Shown here: one piece after another, positions 7,818 to 14,696 of the stretch
How positions within the stretch are numbered: the stretch's first letter is position 1
How the letters are laid out: each line of letters begins with the position of its first letter
DNA from: Desulfobacteraceae bacterium
GTDB taxonomy: Bacteria > Desulfobacterota > Desulfobacteria > Desulfobacterales > SURF-15
Reading direction: 5' to 3'
Assembly (NCBI GenBank): GCA_003599475.1
Contig: QZKK01000139.1
Location: 1 to 24,883, forward strand
Length of the DNA: 24,883 bases
Notes under the pieces: model-generated
Database searches by the model: none
What the model was told of the DNA's origin: nothing
What the model saw: only the letters and a program-made list of their open reading frames with translations
Position numbers and translations under genes: made by a program

Positions 7818-9008
7818 TTAGCTCCTGTAGTCCGCATTGATTTTGACGTAGTCGATGGAAAAGTCGCAGGTGTAGATCGAATAGGACGAAGAACCCATAT
7901 GGAGATCGATTGCGACCGTAAACTCAGGCTCCTTCAGAACGGCCGAGGCCCCGGCTTCTGCAGCCTCCCCGCACCCGACCCCGTTTTCAACCATCATCAC
8001 CCCGTCGAAGGAGACATCGATGAGGGCCGGATCGATCGGAACCCCCGATCTGCCTGCAGCGGCCAGGATCCGCCCCCAATTGGCATCCTCTCCGAACAGA
8101 GCAGTCTTGAAAAGGTTTGAATGAGCCACCGTGTCGGCTACTTTTCGGGCGTCGGCCTCGTCCGCCGCCCCCGTTACCCGCACTTCCACGAATTTGGTTA
8201 CCCCCTCTCCGTCTTTTACCACGGCCTTGGCCAGCTCAAACAGCACCTCATCCAGAACGGACTGAAATGCGGTCTGCGCCGCTTCACCCGCGATTCGCGC
8301 ACCGGAGGCTCCGTTTGCCAATACGATGACCGTATCGTTTGTGCTGGTATCCCCGTCGATGGTAATCCGGTTAAAGGATCGATCGGTCGATCGGGAAAGG
8401 GCGCTCGAGAGCGTTTCGGCATCCGATTCGATGTCGGTGGCAACGAAGCAGAGCATTGTGGCCATGTCCGGACGGATCATGCCCGCTCCTTTTGCGACTC
8501 CGGTGACGGTAAACGCCCGGCCGTCGAGCTTCCCCTTCCGGGAGACGACCTTCGGGACCGTGTCGGTCGTCATGACGGCCTCGGCAAGCTGGAAAAAGCC
8601 GTCCGGTCGAAGAGATTCCACCAGCTCCGGTACGGCCGCCTCCACCTTCTCGATCGGAAGAGGCGCACCGATGACCCCGGTCGAGGCCGCAAGGACCTCC
8701 TCTTCCGGTATCCGGAGTCTTTCGGCGGCATGCCTTGCCATGGCTGCGGCGTCCTGCAACCCTTTTTCGCCGGTGCAGCAATTGGCGTTGCCGCTGTTGG
8801 CAATGATCGCCCGGCATCTTCCGGATCGGATCCGCCGCTCATCGAGAAGTACGGGTGCGGCTTTTACCCGGTTCTTTGTAAAGACGGCAGCGGCTACGGC
8901 GGGCCTTTCCGAAAACAGAAGGCCCAGGTCCTTTTTGCCGTTTTTCTTGATCCCGGCGGCAACTCCGGCTGCCTTGAACCCCGGACAGATCGCTTTCTCG
9001 GTGCTCAT
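7818..9008 (-). CDS. argJ: Bifunctional glutamate N-acetyltransferase / amino-acid acetyltransferase
   Basis: A 396-aa ArgJ. It transfers the acetyl group of N-acetylornithine to glutamate in the cyclic arginine pathway, and in bifunctional forms also uses acetyl-CoA. The proenzyme self-cleaves before the Thr in MATML (about residue 184), within GAGMIRPDMATMLCF, to give alpha and beta chains; the Thr becomes the nucleophile. Other family features are NSGNANCCTG, ITIDGDTSTND, GEDANWGRILAA, and a C-terminus ending soon after YTCDFS. The ATG has a GAGGGGAGG run directly upstream. No other arg gene is adjacent. Monofunctional versus bifunctional activity cannot be settled by eye. Confidence 0.96.
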   Translation of the reverse strand: MSTEKAICPGFKAAGVAAGIKKNGKKDLGLLFSERPAVAAAVFTKNRVKAAPVLLDERRIRSGRCRAIIANSGNANCCTGEKGLQDAAAMARHAAERLRIPEEEVLAASTGVIGAPLPIEKVEAAVPELVESLRPDGFFQLAEAVMTTDTVPKVVSRKGKLDGRAFTVTGVAKGAGMIRPDMATMLCFVATDIESDAETLSSALSRSTDRSFNRITIDGDTSTNDTVIVLANGASGARIAGEAAQTAFQSVLDEVLFELAKAVVKDGEGVTKFVEVRVTGAADEADARKVADTVAHSNLFKTALFGEDANWGRILAAAGRSGVPIDPALIDVSFDGVMMVENGVGCGEAAEAGASAVLKEPEFTVAIDLHMGSSSYSIYTCDFSIDYVKINADYRS

Positions 9009-9037
9009 CCTCCCCTCTTTCCCGTTGGTCTTTGCTG

Positions 9038-9112
9038 ACTTCAGACTTCAGACCTCTGATTTCTACCTCTATCTCTTTTTCCTTCTATCCTTCTATCCTT
9101 CTTCCATTCTTC
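9038..9112. repeat. Heptad run changing into an octad run
   Basis: ACTTCAG, ACTTCAG, ACCTCTG, ATTTCTA (9038-9065) is followed by pyrimidine-rich octads CCTTCTAT, CCTTCTAT, CCTTCTTC, CATTCTTC (9081-9112). It occupies most of the 119-bp spacer between the hydro-lyase beta subunit and argJ. Confidence 0.65.
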
Positions 9113-9127
9113 TCCTGTCCCAGGCTG

Positions 9128-9805
9128 CTAGACCATCTCGATATCCGGCGAGCAGACCTCGCCCAGGCGTTTCAAGGCCGGCTCCGGGAGCCCCTGATAG
9201 AGTGAGAGAAACTTGTCATTGATTTCTCGATTGGCCCGTTCAAAGAGGCTTTCTCCCTGAAGATTGCTTTCGACCATAAAAGGGCCGAACCGTTCGACCT
9301 CAAGAATCCACATGGCCTGTGCGAGCCCCAATTCTTCCTTCCATACCACATCCCTTACCGTCCGGATCCCTTTCCCGTAGATCGCTCCGAGACCGTACCC
9401 GACGGTGGTCAGATAAATGGTGCCGTTCGGGACAAACGCTGTCTTATAGATCTCCGGCGACATCCCGGCTTTCCCGATAACGATCCGTATGCCATAACGC
9501 CTCAAAAACTCCGGCATATACTTGGCAAACCGAAAGCTTGCCGTTGCGGTCACCGAAGGAACATTGTACACCCCGGGCGAAGTCTCCGATACGGCCGGTG
9601 AGCAGTGGAAGGTCGCCCCCCCCAGTGCCCGGATGTCTATGGGCGGCTCGATATTTTTTTCGAAAATCCGGTGGTAGACGCCTTCCCGACCGGTAAATAC
9701 GATTCCGTTGAGATAGACCGCATCTCCAAGCGCAAGGGAAGAAATCCCTTTCGTATCGAGTGGAAGCGTCAGATCGACCTCACGGATACCCTTCTGGTTC
9801 GCCAT
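9128..9805 (-). CDS. Class I fumarase/tartrate dehydratase-family hydro-lyase, beta subunit
   Basis: A 225-aa protein matching the FumA C-terminal / TtdB domain of oxygen-sensitive [4Fe-4S] hydro-lyases, which add or remove water across a dicarboxylate double bond. Family features are the LALGDAVYLNGIVFTGRE strand near residue 25 and a later IGKAGM. The usual GPTTSxRM active-site segment is replaced here by a diverged VPSVTATASFRFAKYM (only scattered Thr/Ser and Arg kept). AAAGGAG lies upstream of the ATG. The partner alpha subunit is directly upstream, across a repeat-filled gap of 110 bp. Annotation as fumarate hydratase is the default, but the divergence leaves the substrate open. Confidence 0.82.
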   Translation of the reverse strand: MANQKGIREVDLTLPLDTKGISSLALGDAVYLNGIVFTGREGVYHRIFEKNIEPPIDIRALGGATFHCSPAVSETSPGVYNVPSVTATASFRFAKYMPEFLRRYGIRIVIGKAGMSPEIYKTAFVPNGTIYLTTVGYGLGAIYGKGIRTVRDVVWKEELGLAQAMWILEVERFGPFMVESNLQGESLFERANREINDKFLSLYQGLPEPALKRLGEVCSPDIEMV

Positions 9806-9821
9806 GGGCTATTCTCCTTTC

Positions 9822-9907
9822 AGGTGTCAGGTTTCAGGTGTCGGTCCGGCGGCGGGGTGCCTGAAACCTGAACACTGAACACTGAACACTGAACACTGAA
9901 ACCTCTA
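9822..9907. repeat. Inverted heptad-array element between the two hydro-lyase subunits
   Basis: Left arm AGGTGTC, AGGTTTC, AGGTGTC (9822-9842). After a 16-bp GC-rich core, the right arm is GCCTGAA, ACCTGAA, four exact CACTGAA copies (9873-9900) and ACCTCTA. The two arms are complementary in part (CAGGTTTCAGG with CCTGAAACCTG), so the mRNA could fold into a hairpin between the cistrons. Confidence 0.85.
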
Positions 9908-9915
9908 ATGGACAT

Positions 9916-10845
9916 TCACTCGATCGTTTCCCGCCGATAGTATGGGGTAAACCAGTTCGGATCCTTCCGGTATGAAAGGGATCCGTCGGGCATGATTCTT
10001 ACTGTTTTTCGCCTTTGGGCATAACAGAAATGCTGGATTCCGACAGGCATGCCGCCGGTGTGGGCGTAAGCCGCCTCGATGTGTACGTCCAGAACCGCCG
10101 AATTCCCGGGAAATCCCATAGGGCCGAACCCCGATTTCCCGCCGAGTTCGATGAGCTCTTCCTCTAGAAACGCAAGCTGAGGGTCCGGATTCCGGTCGCC
10201 GACGATGCGCAGGCAGGCGGCCTCTTTCGAAAGACGAACGCAGACGTCCTTGGTGCCGCCGACGCCGATTCCGATGACCGCCGGCTGGCAGGACATTCCG
10301 CGCCGCAGAAACTCCGATAGAGAATCGAGGAAGAAGCGCTTGAGCCCGGGGATGCCGTCTGCGGGAAAAAGCATCCGGTAATCGGCGCCGAACAATCCTC
10401 CCTTGTGAACGACCGTGATGTCCAGCCAGTCCGCCTCCGGTTCGAAGCTGTAGTCTACGGTCGGGGCGTGCATTCCCACGTTGTTGTTGTGATCTTTCCT
10501 GGAGAAAGGGTGCACCCGGTTCGGTCGCAGCGGAATGCCGGCGGTGGCGTCCGCGGTCGCCTGCCGCAGCATTCTTTCCAGAGCGATCATGCCGCCCGCG
10601 ATCTTCGCCTCGTTTCCGAGCTTCACGTAATATCGCGGCAGGCCGGTATCCGCGCACATGGGGCGGCCGTCTTCGATCGCCGCATCATAATTTTCAAGAA
10701 TTTTCCCGAGCACGTAGAGAGACAGCGGCTGGCTCTCTCCTTTCTTCAACTGCTCGATTTTTCGATGCACATCCTCCGGGACTGCGATGGCCGCCTGAAC
10801 ATTCAGCTCCCGGGCTGCTTCAAGAATCGTTTCCGCTGGTATCAT
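9916..10845 (-). CDS. Class I fumarase/tartrate dehydratase-family hydro-lyase, alpha subunit
   Basis: A 309-aa alpha subunit carrying the [4Fe-4S] cluster. The three expected ligands are visible: Cys64 in MCADTG, Cys186 in SCQPAVIGIGVGG and Cys274 in QHFCYAQRR. FGPMGFPGNSAVLDVHIE and HIEAAYAHTGGMPVG keep the family layout. The segment that normally reads KGGGSEN is HKGGLFGADYR here (about 147-157), a marked departure. The start is the ATG at 10845 with AAAGGAAC upstream; an ATG at 10875 has none. A strong promoter precedes it, and a GAAGGC/GCCTTC hairpin (10891-10907) lies in the leader. The beta gene follows. Expected role: reversible fumarate/malate interconversion or a related hydration. 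Confidence 0.85.
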   Translation of the reverse strand: MIPAETILEAARELNVQAAIAVPEDVHRKIEQLKKGESQPLSLYVLGKILENYDAAIEDGRPMCADTGLPRYYVKLGNEAKIAGGMIALERMLRQATADATAGIPLRPNRVHPFSRKDHNNNVGMHAPTVDYSFEPEADWLDITVVHKGGLFGADYRMLFPADGIPGLKRFFLDSLSEFLRRGMSCQPAVIGIGVGGTKDVCVRLSKEAACLRIVGDRNPDPQLAFLEEELIELGGKSGFGPMGFPGNSAVLDVHIEAAYAHTGGMPVGIQHFCYAQRRKTVRIMPDGSLSYRKDPNWFTPYYRRETIE

Positions 10846-10920
10846 GGAAGTTCCTTTATTCATAAGGAAATACAAATGGAAATGATCGCAGAAGGCTTTC
10901 CGCCTTCACCCGAAAAAGCG

Positions 10921-10949
10921 ATGATATCGACCGGATGATCGGATGTCAA
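10921..10949 (-). promoter_or_regulatory. Promoter for the hydro-lyase operon
   Basis: Leftward -35 TTGACA (10949-10944), a 17-bp spacer and -10 TATCAT (10926-10921), about 75 bp before the ATG at 10845. It matches 11 of 12 consensus positions. Confidence 0.75.
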
Positions 10950-11094
10950 TCGGAAATCCCCGGAACGATTCCGAAGAAATTCAGGTGCTTTCCTCCTTGG
11001 CAAGTCTTTTTCTTTCGGGCAGAGGCGGCGTATGCGATCGGGGTTTTCTGGGCGTGCATCGATGACTCCATCGATTCGTCGCTACCGGATGATC

Positions 11095-11298
11095 CTACGA
11101 TTCTTTGAACCAGATCCCGACTGCAATGACGATCAATGCGATGTTGGTGCTCGCTCTTGAAAACCCTTCCGGATGAACCCCCATGATCGGTGTTTGAAGG
11201 ATGTTTGCCACCATGGCCAGAAAGAATGCAATCGCCGAAAGGGTAATTGCGATCGTCGCAAGGAGGAGGCTCTTTTCGTTCTCACGATCGTCGTTCAT
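11095..11298 (-). CDS. Small two-helix membrane protein, hypothetical
   Basis: A 67-aa protein. A charged N-terminus (MNDDRENEKS) precedes a hydrophobic helix (about residues 11-34), a short polar loop containing HPEGFSR and a second hydrophobic stretch (about 52-64) ending in Lys-Glu-Ser. AAAGGAACC lies upstream of the ATG and a TTGCGG/TATAGA promoter lies about 70 bp further up, so it looks like a real monocistronic gene. I do not recognise a family. An inner-membrane location is inferred from hydrophobicity only. Confidence 0.65.
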   Translation of the reverse strand: MNDDRENEKSLLLATIAITLSAIAFFLAMVANILQTPIMGVHPEGFSRASTNIALIVIAVGIWFKES

Positions 11299-11577
11299 GA
11301 AATGGTTCCTTTCATGTGGGAAGGTCAGGAACTTGGAATTGCCAATGCGCCGGTATCAGCCTCCCCTCTATAGCAAAATGCCGCAATCCCCGCAATTCCG
11401 TAAATTTTTATGACGAGAAGGCAAAACAGACCCCAAAAAGTGATTGGCGCTGGCAGTTCGAACCGATTGGAAATCGAAAGCTTGGTTTCGGTAGGGAATT
11501 GAACTTGCGGGAAAAGGAGATCGCCTCCTTTTCCCGTGATGCGGGTCATACCGGGATTCCCAATTGAATCGTCCGGA
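11299..11577. other. Spacer with a 12-bp perfect hairpin between two small ORFs
   Basis: Besides the promoter of the 67-aa gene, the region contains a perfect 12-bp inverted repeat (CGGGAAAAGGAG 11508-11519, CTCCTTTTCCCG 11525-11536, 5-nt loop). An outer pair, GGGAAT (11494-11499) with ATTCCC (11556-11561), nests around it. No U-tract follows on either strand. It lies just downstream of the 59-aa ORF. Confidence 0.5.
11367..11395 (-). promoter_or_regulatory. Promoter for the 67-aa membrane protein
   Basis: Leftward -35 TTGCGG (11395-11390), a 17-bp spacer and -10 TATAGA (11372-11367). Confidence 0.5.
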
Positions 11578-11757
11578 TCAGACGTGTCCGCCCATGGAAC
11601 CCGGTGGTGCATTTCTCTTTCCGGCTCCTGGCGCTCTCGGTGTCGATTCGGGCGATTCGACGCCGGATTCCTCGATTTTCTCCTGTCGCTCTTCTTCGCC
11701 CTCTTTTACGCGATTGCGGGCTTCCCCATGCTCTTTTGGATTGGTTCTTCCTGTCAT
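11578..11757 (-). CDS. Candidate 59-aa highly charged small protein
   Basis: A short ORF from the ATG at 11757 to the TGA at 11578. It is preceded by an unusually strong Shine-Dalgarno (AAGGAGGTGA, about 8 nt before the ATG), the main reason for calling it. The peptide begins MTGRTNPKEHGEARNRVKEG, has a Glu-rich middle (EEERQEKIEE) and a Pro/Gly-rich end finishing SMGGHV. It has no hydrophobic segment or cysteine and is probably disordered. I recognise no family. It follows a roughly 310-nt structured leader with a candidate promoter, and a 12-bp hairpin lies downstream. It may be a regulatory or leader peptide, or not translated at all. Confidence 0.45.
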   Translation of the reverse strand: MTGRTNPKEHGEARNRVKEGEEERQEKIEESGVESPESTPRAPGAGKRNAPPGSMGGHV

Positions 11758-12069
11758 CCGAATGGCTCACCTCCTTCCTTTCGTCGCACAGTGGAAAGGT
11801 AGCATAGGCATGAGGCGCTCCCAATGGGGTTTAAACCCTATTTCAAAGGCGCATCGCAGGTACGAAGAGGCATTCGGTTTTGTATGCCTGGAAGAATCGA
11901 AGATCGATTCAATGGAAGGAACATCGAGGGGGAACCGGTTTCAGCGCGAAATTCCCGAACGGCAGGGCGATTCCCCGCCATTCGGGAAAAACATTCGGCG
12001 CTATCCCAAAGTGCCGTTGCTTTCCGCGTCTACCCACGCGGGCCACGGAAAGGCTGGCGAACACCCGAG
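11758..12069 (-). promoter_or_regulatory. Structured 5' leader or small RNA upstream of the 59-aa ORF
   Basis: Read leftward from a predicted start near 12069. A 9-bp stem, CTTTCCGTG (12052-12044) with CGCGGAAAG (12028-12020), encloses a small CCC/GGG hairpin. A second long hairpin (11986-11954) pairs CCCGAA with TTCGGG and continues through GGC/GCC and GGG/CCC with one bulge. A 12-bp palindrome GGGTTTAAACCC (11827-11838) follows. It fits no RNA family I can confirm. It could be a cis-regulatory leader or a free small RNA. Longer open frames crossing it lack ribosome sites. Confidence 0.35.
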
Positions 12070-12075
12070 ACGCCG

Positions 12076-12105
12076 ATAAAATTGTCATTTGAACGGATTT
12101 GTCAA
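12076..12105 (-). promoter_or_regulatory. Candidate promoter for the structured leader
   Basis: Leftward -35 TTGACA (12105-12100), an 18-bp spacer and -10 TTTTAT (12081-12076). The perfect -35 is the stronger half. Confidence 0.45.
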
Positions 12106-12194
12106 CCCGGTTTTAGAAAATTCTGAAAAAAAAAGATGGAAGGCGGTGGAGGTTAAAAGAAAGAGGCGATGGCTATCTTTCATCGTTAATTCTT

Positions 12195-12270
12195 TGGTAC
12201 GCCCGGCTGGACTCGAACCAGCGATCTTCAGCTCCGGAGGCTGACGCCCTATCCCCTGGGCCACGGGCGC
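12195..12270 (-). tRNA. tRNA-Arg (anticodon CCG)
   Basis: A 76-nt complete cloverleaf read leftward: acceptor GCGCCCG/CGGGCGT (one G-U), D stem GCCC/GGGC, anticodon stem TCAGC/GCTGA with loop CTCCGGA, and T stem GCTGG/CCAGC around TTCGAGT. The CCG anticodon (12237-12235) reads CGG arginine codons. Discriminator A is followed by an encoded CCA. It lies 36 bp downstream of folC on the same strand and may be processed from that transcript. Confidence 0.97.
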
Positions 12271-12306
12271 ACATCGAACAGATCTTAATGAATCGACCCG
12301 AACATG

Positions 12307-13578
12307 TCAACTCTCGTTTTCGAAATACTCCTTCGCTTCCCCTACGACGTAGAGCGAGCCTGCCACGACGACCGCATCCTTTGGAAGAGTTGTTTTCACC
12401 GCATATTCGACGGCATCGGCAACGTTGGGGATCAAACCGGTATCGGGTACGATTTCTCTTGCAACCGGAAAGAGTGTTTCCGGTGGAAGGGCACGATCGA
12501 TCTTTGCCCGGGTGAGAATCACACGTCTGCATCCGGGAAGCAGGGTCCTGAGCATGGTCCGATACGGCTTGTCGATTAAAATACCGATGACCATCGTGAT
12601 GCTGCGCCCGGACAGCCGCTCGGTCATATATCGTTTCAGAGTGCGGGCGGCGTCGGAGTTATGGGCTCCGTCCAGCAGCACCAGAGGGGAACTCCGGACC
12701 GCCTGCAGCCTGCCGGGCCATTTGGCCGACAGCAGTCCTTTTCGAATATCGGTTTCCGAAAGGCGCGCGGCATGATTGCCGAGGATCTCGCATGCGGCGA
12801 GCACGAGGGCGGCGTTTTCGATCTGATGGTTTCCCGCAAGCGCCGTTTTCAAGTCCCGTAGAACCGTATTCACTCCATAATAGGTGAAGCCGCCCCCCGT
12901 CTGCCGCCGCACCCGGAAGGCGTCCCGATGGCGCAGTACGGGGGCCGATTTCGAGGCCGCAATGGCGTTCAGCACCGAAAAGGCTTCTTTCTGGCTCGCC
13001 CCGGTAACCAGGGGAACCCCGGATTTGATGATGCCGCCTTTTTCCCCGGCGATTTGCGCGATGGTTTTCCCCAGATATTGTTGATGTTCGAGGGAAATAT
13101 TGGTGATGATGGAAACCTTCGGCCGGATGACGTTGGTGGCATCCAGCCTTCCGCCCATGCCGGTTTCCACCACGGCCCAGTCCACTCCGTTTTTTGCAAA
13201 CGTATGGAAGGCCATGGCAGTGGAATACTCGAAGAAAGTCGGCTCCCGCTTCCCGAATGGAATGCTTCCGACCGCCTCGCAGGCCTCTGCCACCTGGGCG
13301 TCGGAGATGGGGGTGTTGTCGATACAGATCCGCTCGTTGAACCGCACAAGATGAGGAGACGTAAAAAGGCCGACCTTATAGCCGGCTGCCTGCAGCACCG
13401 CGGACAGGGTGGCGGCGACCGACCCCTTACCGTTTGTTCCTGCGACATGTACGGCTGCAAACCGGTTCTGGGGGTTACCCAATTCTTTCAAGATGTTTCG
13501 GATGGTTGAAAGACCGAGGATGATCCCGAACCGCCTCAAGCCGTACATGGATTTCAGACATTCGGAATAAGTTGCCAT
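12307..13578 (-). CDS. folC: Bifunctional folylpolyglutamate synthase / dihydrofolate synthase
   Basis: A 423-aa Mur-ligase-superfamily enzyme. It adds glutamate to dihydropteroate and then further gamma-glutamates to reduced folates, using ATP. The P-loop GTNGKGS is at about 47-53, the folate-site TSPHLVRFNERI at about 73-84, ETGMGGRLDATN at about 138-149, a Mg-binding His segment (NISLEHQQYLG) near 160-170, and LDGAHN (about 302-307) opens the C-terminal ligase domain. Length is standard. No clear Shine-Dalgarno precedes the ATG at 13578. It lies downstream of rpsU across a strong terminator, so it likely has its own promoter or relies on read-through. Confidence 0.96.
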   Translation of the reverse strand: MATYSECLKSMYGLRRFGIILGLSTIRNILKELGNPQNRFAAVHVAGTNGKGSVAATLSAVLQAAGYKVGLFTSPHLVRFNERICIDNTPISDAQVAEACEAVGSIPFGKREPTFFEYSTAMAFHTFAKNGVDWAVVETGMGGRLDATNVIRPKVSIITNISLEHQQYLGKTIAQIAGEKGGIIKSGVPLVTGASQKEAFSVLNAIAASKSAPVLRHRDAFRVRRQTGGGFTYYGVNTVLRDLKTALAGNHQIENAALVLAACEILGNHAARLSETDIRKGLLSAKWPGRLQAVRSSPLVLLDGAHNSDAARTLKRYMTERLSGRSITMVIGILIDKPYRTMLRTLLPGCRRVILTRAKIDRALPPETLFPVAREIVPDTGLIPNVADAVEYAVKTTLPKDAVVVAGSLYVVGEAKEYFENES

Positions 13579-13623
13579 TTGAACCGATCGGAGGTCATCC
13601 GGTGGGACCCGGAGACCTGCAAT

Positions 13624-13655
13624 AAAAAACCCGGCATCGAAGCCGGGTTTTTTTT
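13624..13655 (-). terminator. Intrinsic terminator after rpsU
   Basis: A GC stem CCCGGC/GCCGGG (13630-13635, 13642-13647) is extended by an A-tract/T-tract and has a 6-nt loop. The A-run on one side and T-run on the other make it potentially bidirectional. It sits between the rpsU stop and the folC start. Confidence 0.88.
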
Positions 13656-13675
13656 AAAAAACGTTTGTCGCAGGA

Positions 13676-13876
13676 TCAGCGACGCGCTTTTGCTGCGGCA
13701 ATTCTTTTTCTTCTCAATGCTTCCCGTTGTTTACGACGCCGATATTCGCTCGGTTTTTCATAGCTCTTCTTGAGCTTCAACCGCTTGAAAAGTCCGTCGT
13801 TTTGAATCTTTTTCTTCAAAACGCGCATGGCTTTTTCAAGGTCGTTATCGACGACCCGCACTTCGATTGCCTTCAA
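13676..13876 (-). CDS. rpsU: 30S ribosomal protein S21
   Basis: A 66-aa S21, a late-assembling small-subunit protein near the anti-Shine-Dalgarno end of 16S rRNA that helps initiation. Features: VRVVDNDLEKAMRVLKKKIQ, then FKRLKLKKSYEKPSEYRRRK and a basic C-terminal tail (RRKRIAAAKARR). The start is a TTG at 13876, with an AAGGGGGCG ribosome site upstream; there is no in-frame ATG. Length matches the family. It is followed by a strong terminator and preceded by adk. Confidence 0.96.
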   Translation of the reverse strand: MKAIEVRVVDNDLEKAMRVLKKKIQNDGLFKRLKLKKSYEKPSEYRRRKQREALRRKRIAAAKARR

Positions 13877-13989
13877 CCTGTTATCGCCCCCTTCTTTCCA
13901 CCCGCTTCAAAAGCCGAGTGTATAATCGTGACTATGCAAATTCCTCTAGATAACCATAATCGGGGTTCTTTGCAAGAAAAAAATGGCTT

Positions 13990-14661
13990 TTACAATTTGG
14001 AGATCAGTTCCGCAGTCACCTCTTTTACACCGGGGCTGCCGTTCAACTCGATATACCGGACATCTCCTTTTTCCCCGCACTTTTTGAAGAAATAGGCGGC
14101 GGCCAGGGTGCCTTCCCGGTCATCGTAATAGATGCTGTGGCGTTTATCGATGGCCGCTTCGTCCTGATCGTCGGAGCGGGTCTTCAGCTCGGCGCCGCAG
14201 ACCCGGCATCTGCCGTTTGCCGGTTTGATGGCATCGATAAAGATGTTGTTCGGATGATTGTTGTCTCTGACGCAGAGCCTGCGGCCCATGATCCTCTTCT
14301 TGGCGATTTCCCGATCGAGGATGATTTCGGCGACGATATCCAGCCCGATGCCGGCTTCTTTCATCGCCTGATCCAGTTTCTCCGCCTGATTTCTGTTCCT
14401 GGGGAAACCATCCAGGAGCCACCCGTTTCGACAGTCGTCCGCTTTAAGACGGTTGAGGATCATCGGTATCGTGATCTCATCCGGCACCAGATCTCCGCGG
14501 TCGATATACGCCTTGGCTTTTGCTCCGAGCTCGGTTCCTTTTTGAATGTTTTCGCGGAATATCGCTCCGGACTCAATGTGAGGAATGCTGTACTTCTGCT
14601 TCAGGATGGCTCCCTGAGTTCCCTTGCCGCTTCCGTTCGGTCCGAAAAACAAGATTTTCAT
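13990..14661 (-). CDS. adk: Adenylate kinase, long form with Cys-rich LID
   Basis: A 223-aa enzyme catalysing ATP + AMP to 2 ADP. The P-loop is GPNGSGKGT (about 7-15), a variant of the usual GxPGxGKGT with Asn for Pro. LLDGFPRNRNQAEKLD holds the AMP/ATP-site GFPR. The LID region (about 125-160) has a Cys (RRLCVRDNNH) and a CxxC (CRVCG), consistent with a structural zinc site. AAAGGAG precedes the ATG. It starts 35 bp after the cca stop and is likely co-transcribed with it. Confidence 0.95.
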   Translation of the reverse strand: MKILFFGPNGSGKGTQGAILKQKYSIPHIESGAIFRENIQKGTELGAKAKAYIDRGDLVPDEITIPMILNRLKADDCRNGWLLDGFPRNRNQAEKLDQAMKEAGIGLDIVAEIILDREIAKKRIMGRRLCVRDNNHPNNIFIDAIKPANGRCRVCGAELKTRSDDQDEAAIDKRHSIYYDDREGTLAAAYFFKKCGEKGDVRYIELNGSPGVKEVTAELISKL

Positions 14662-14696
14662 GATAATCTCCTTTCATCAGAATAAAGAGAACTTAA

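Noticed and set aside
8121..9038. Long rightward open frames opposite argJ
   Set aside because: They are mirror frames of a well-supported gene, produced by high GC and codon bias; there is no start signal and no motifs.
9859..9907. CRISPR-like array
   Set aside because: Units are 7 bp with no unique spacers between them and no cas genes are present.
10960..11085. A 41-codon leftward frame downstream of the 67-aa gene
   Set aside because: No ribosome site before either in-frame ATG, no recognisable features, and it overlaps the promoter region of the hydro-lyase operon.
11448..11475. TTCGAACC stretch resembling a tRNA T-arm, considered as an attachment-site remnant of the nearby tRNA-Arg
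   Set aside because: The flanks do not pair as a T stem, and the match to the tRNA-Arg 3' end is too short and interrupted.
11990..12070. Possible cyclic-di-GMP (GEMM) riboswitch, leftward
   Set aside because: The order of GACGC, AAAGC, ACGG and GGATAGC is reminiscent of the class, but the conserved GCAAACC segment and the closing stem are missing. A covariance-model search would decide.
11564..12079. A 171-codon rightward open frame in the gene-poor region
   Set aside because: No Shine-Dalgarno, low-complexity composition, and it runs through strong inverted repeats; the 59-aa frame on the other strand has much better initiation signals.
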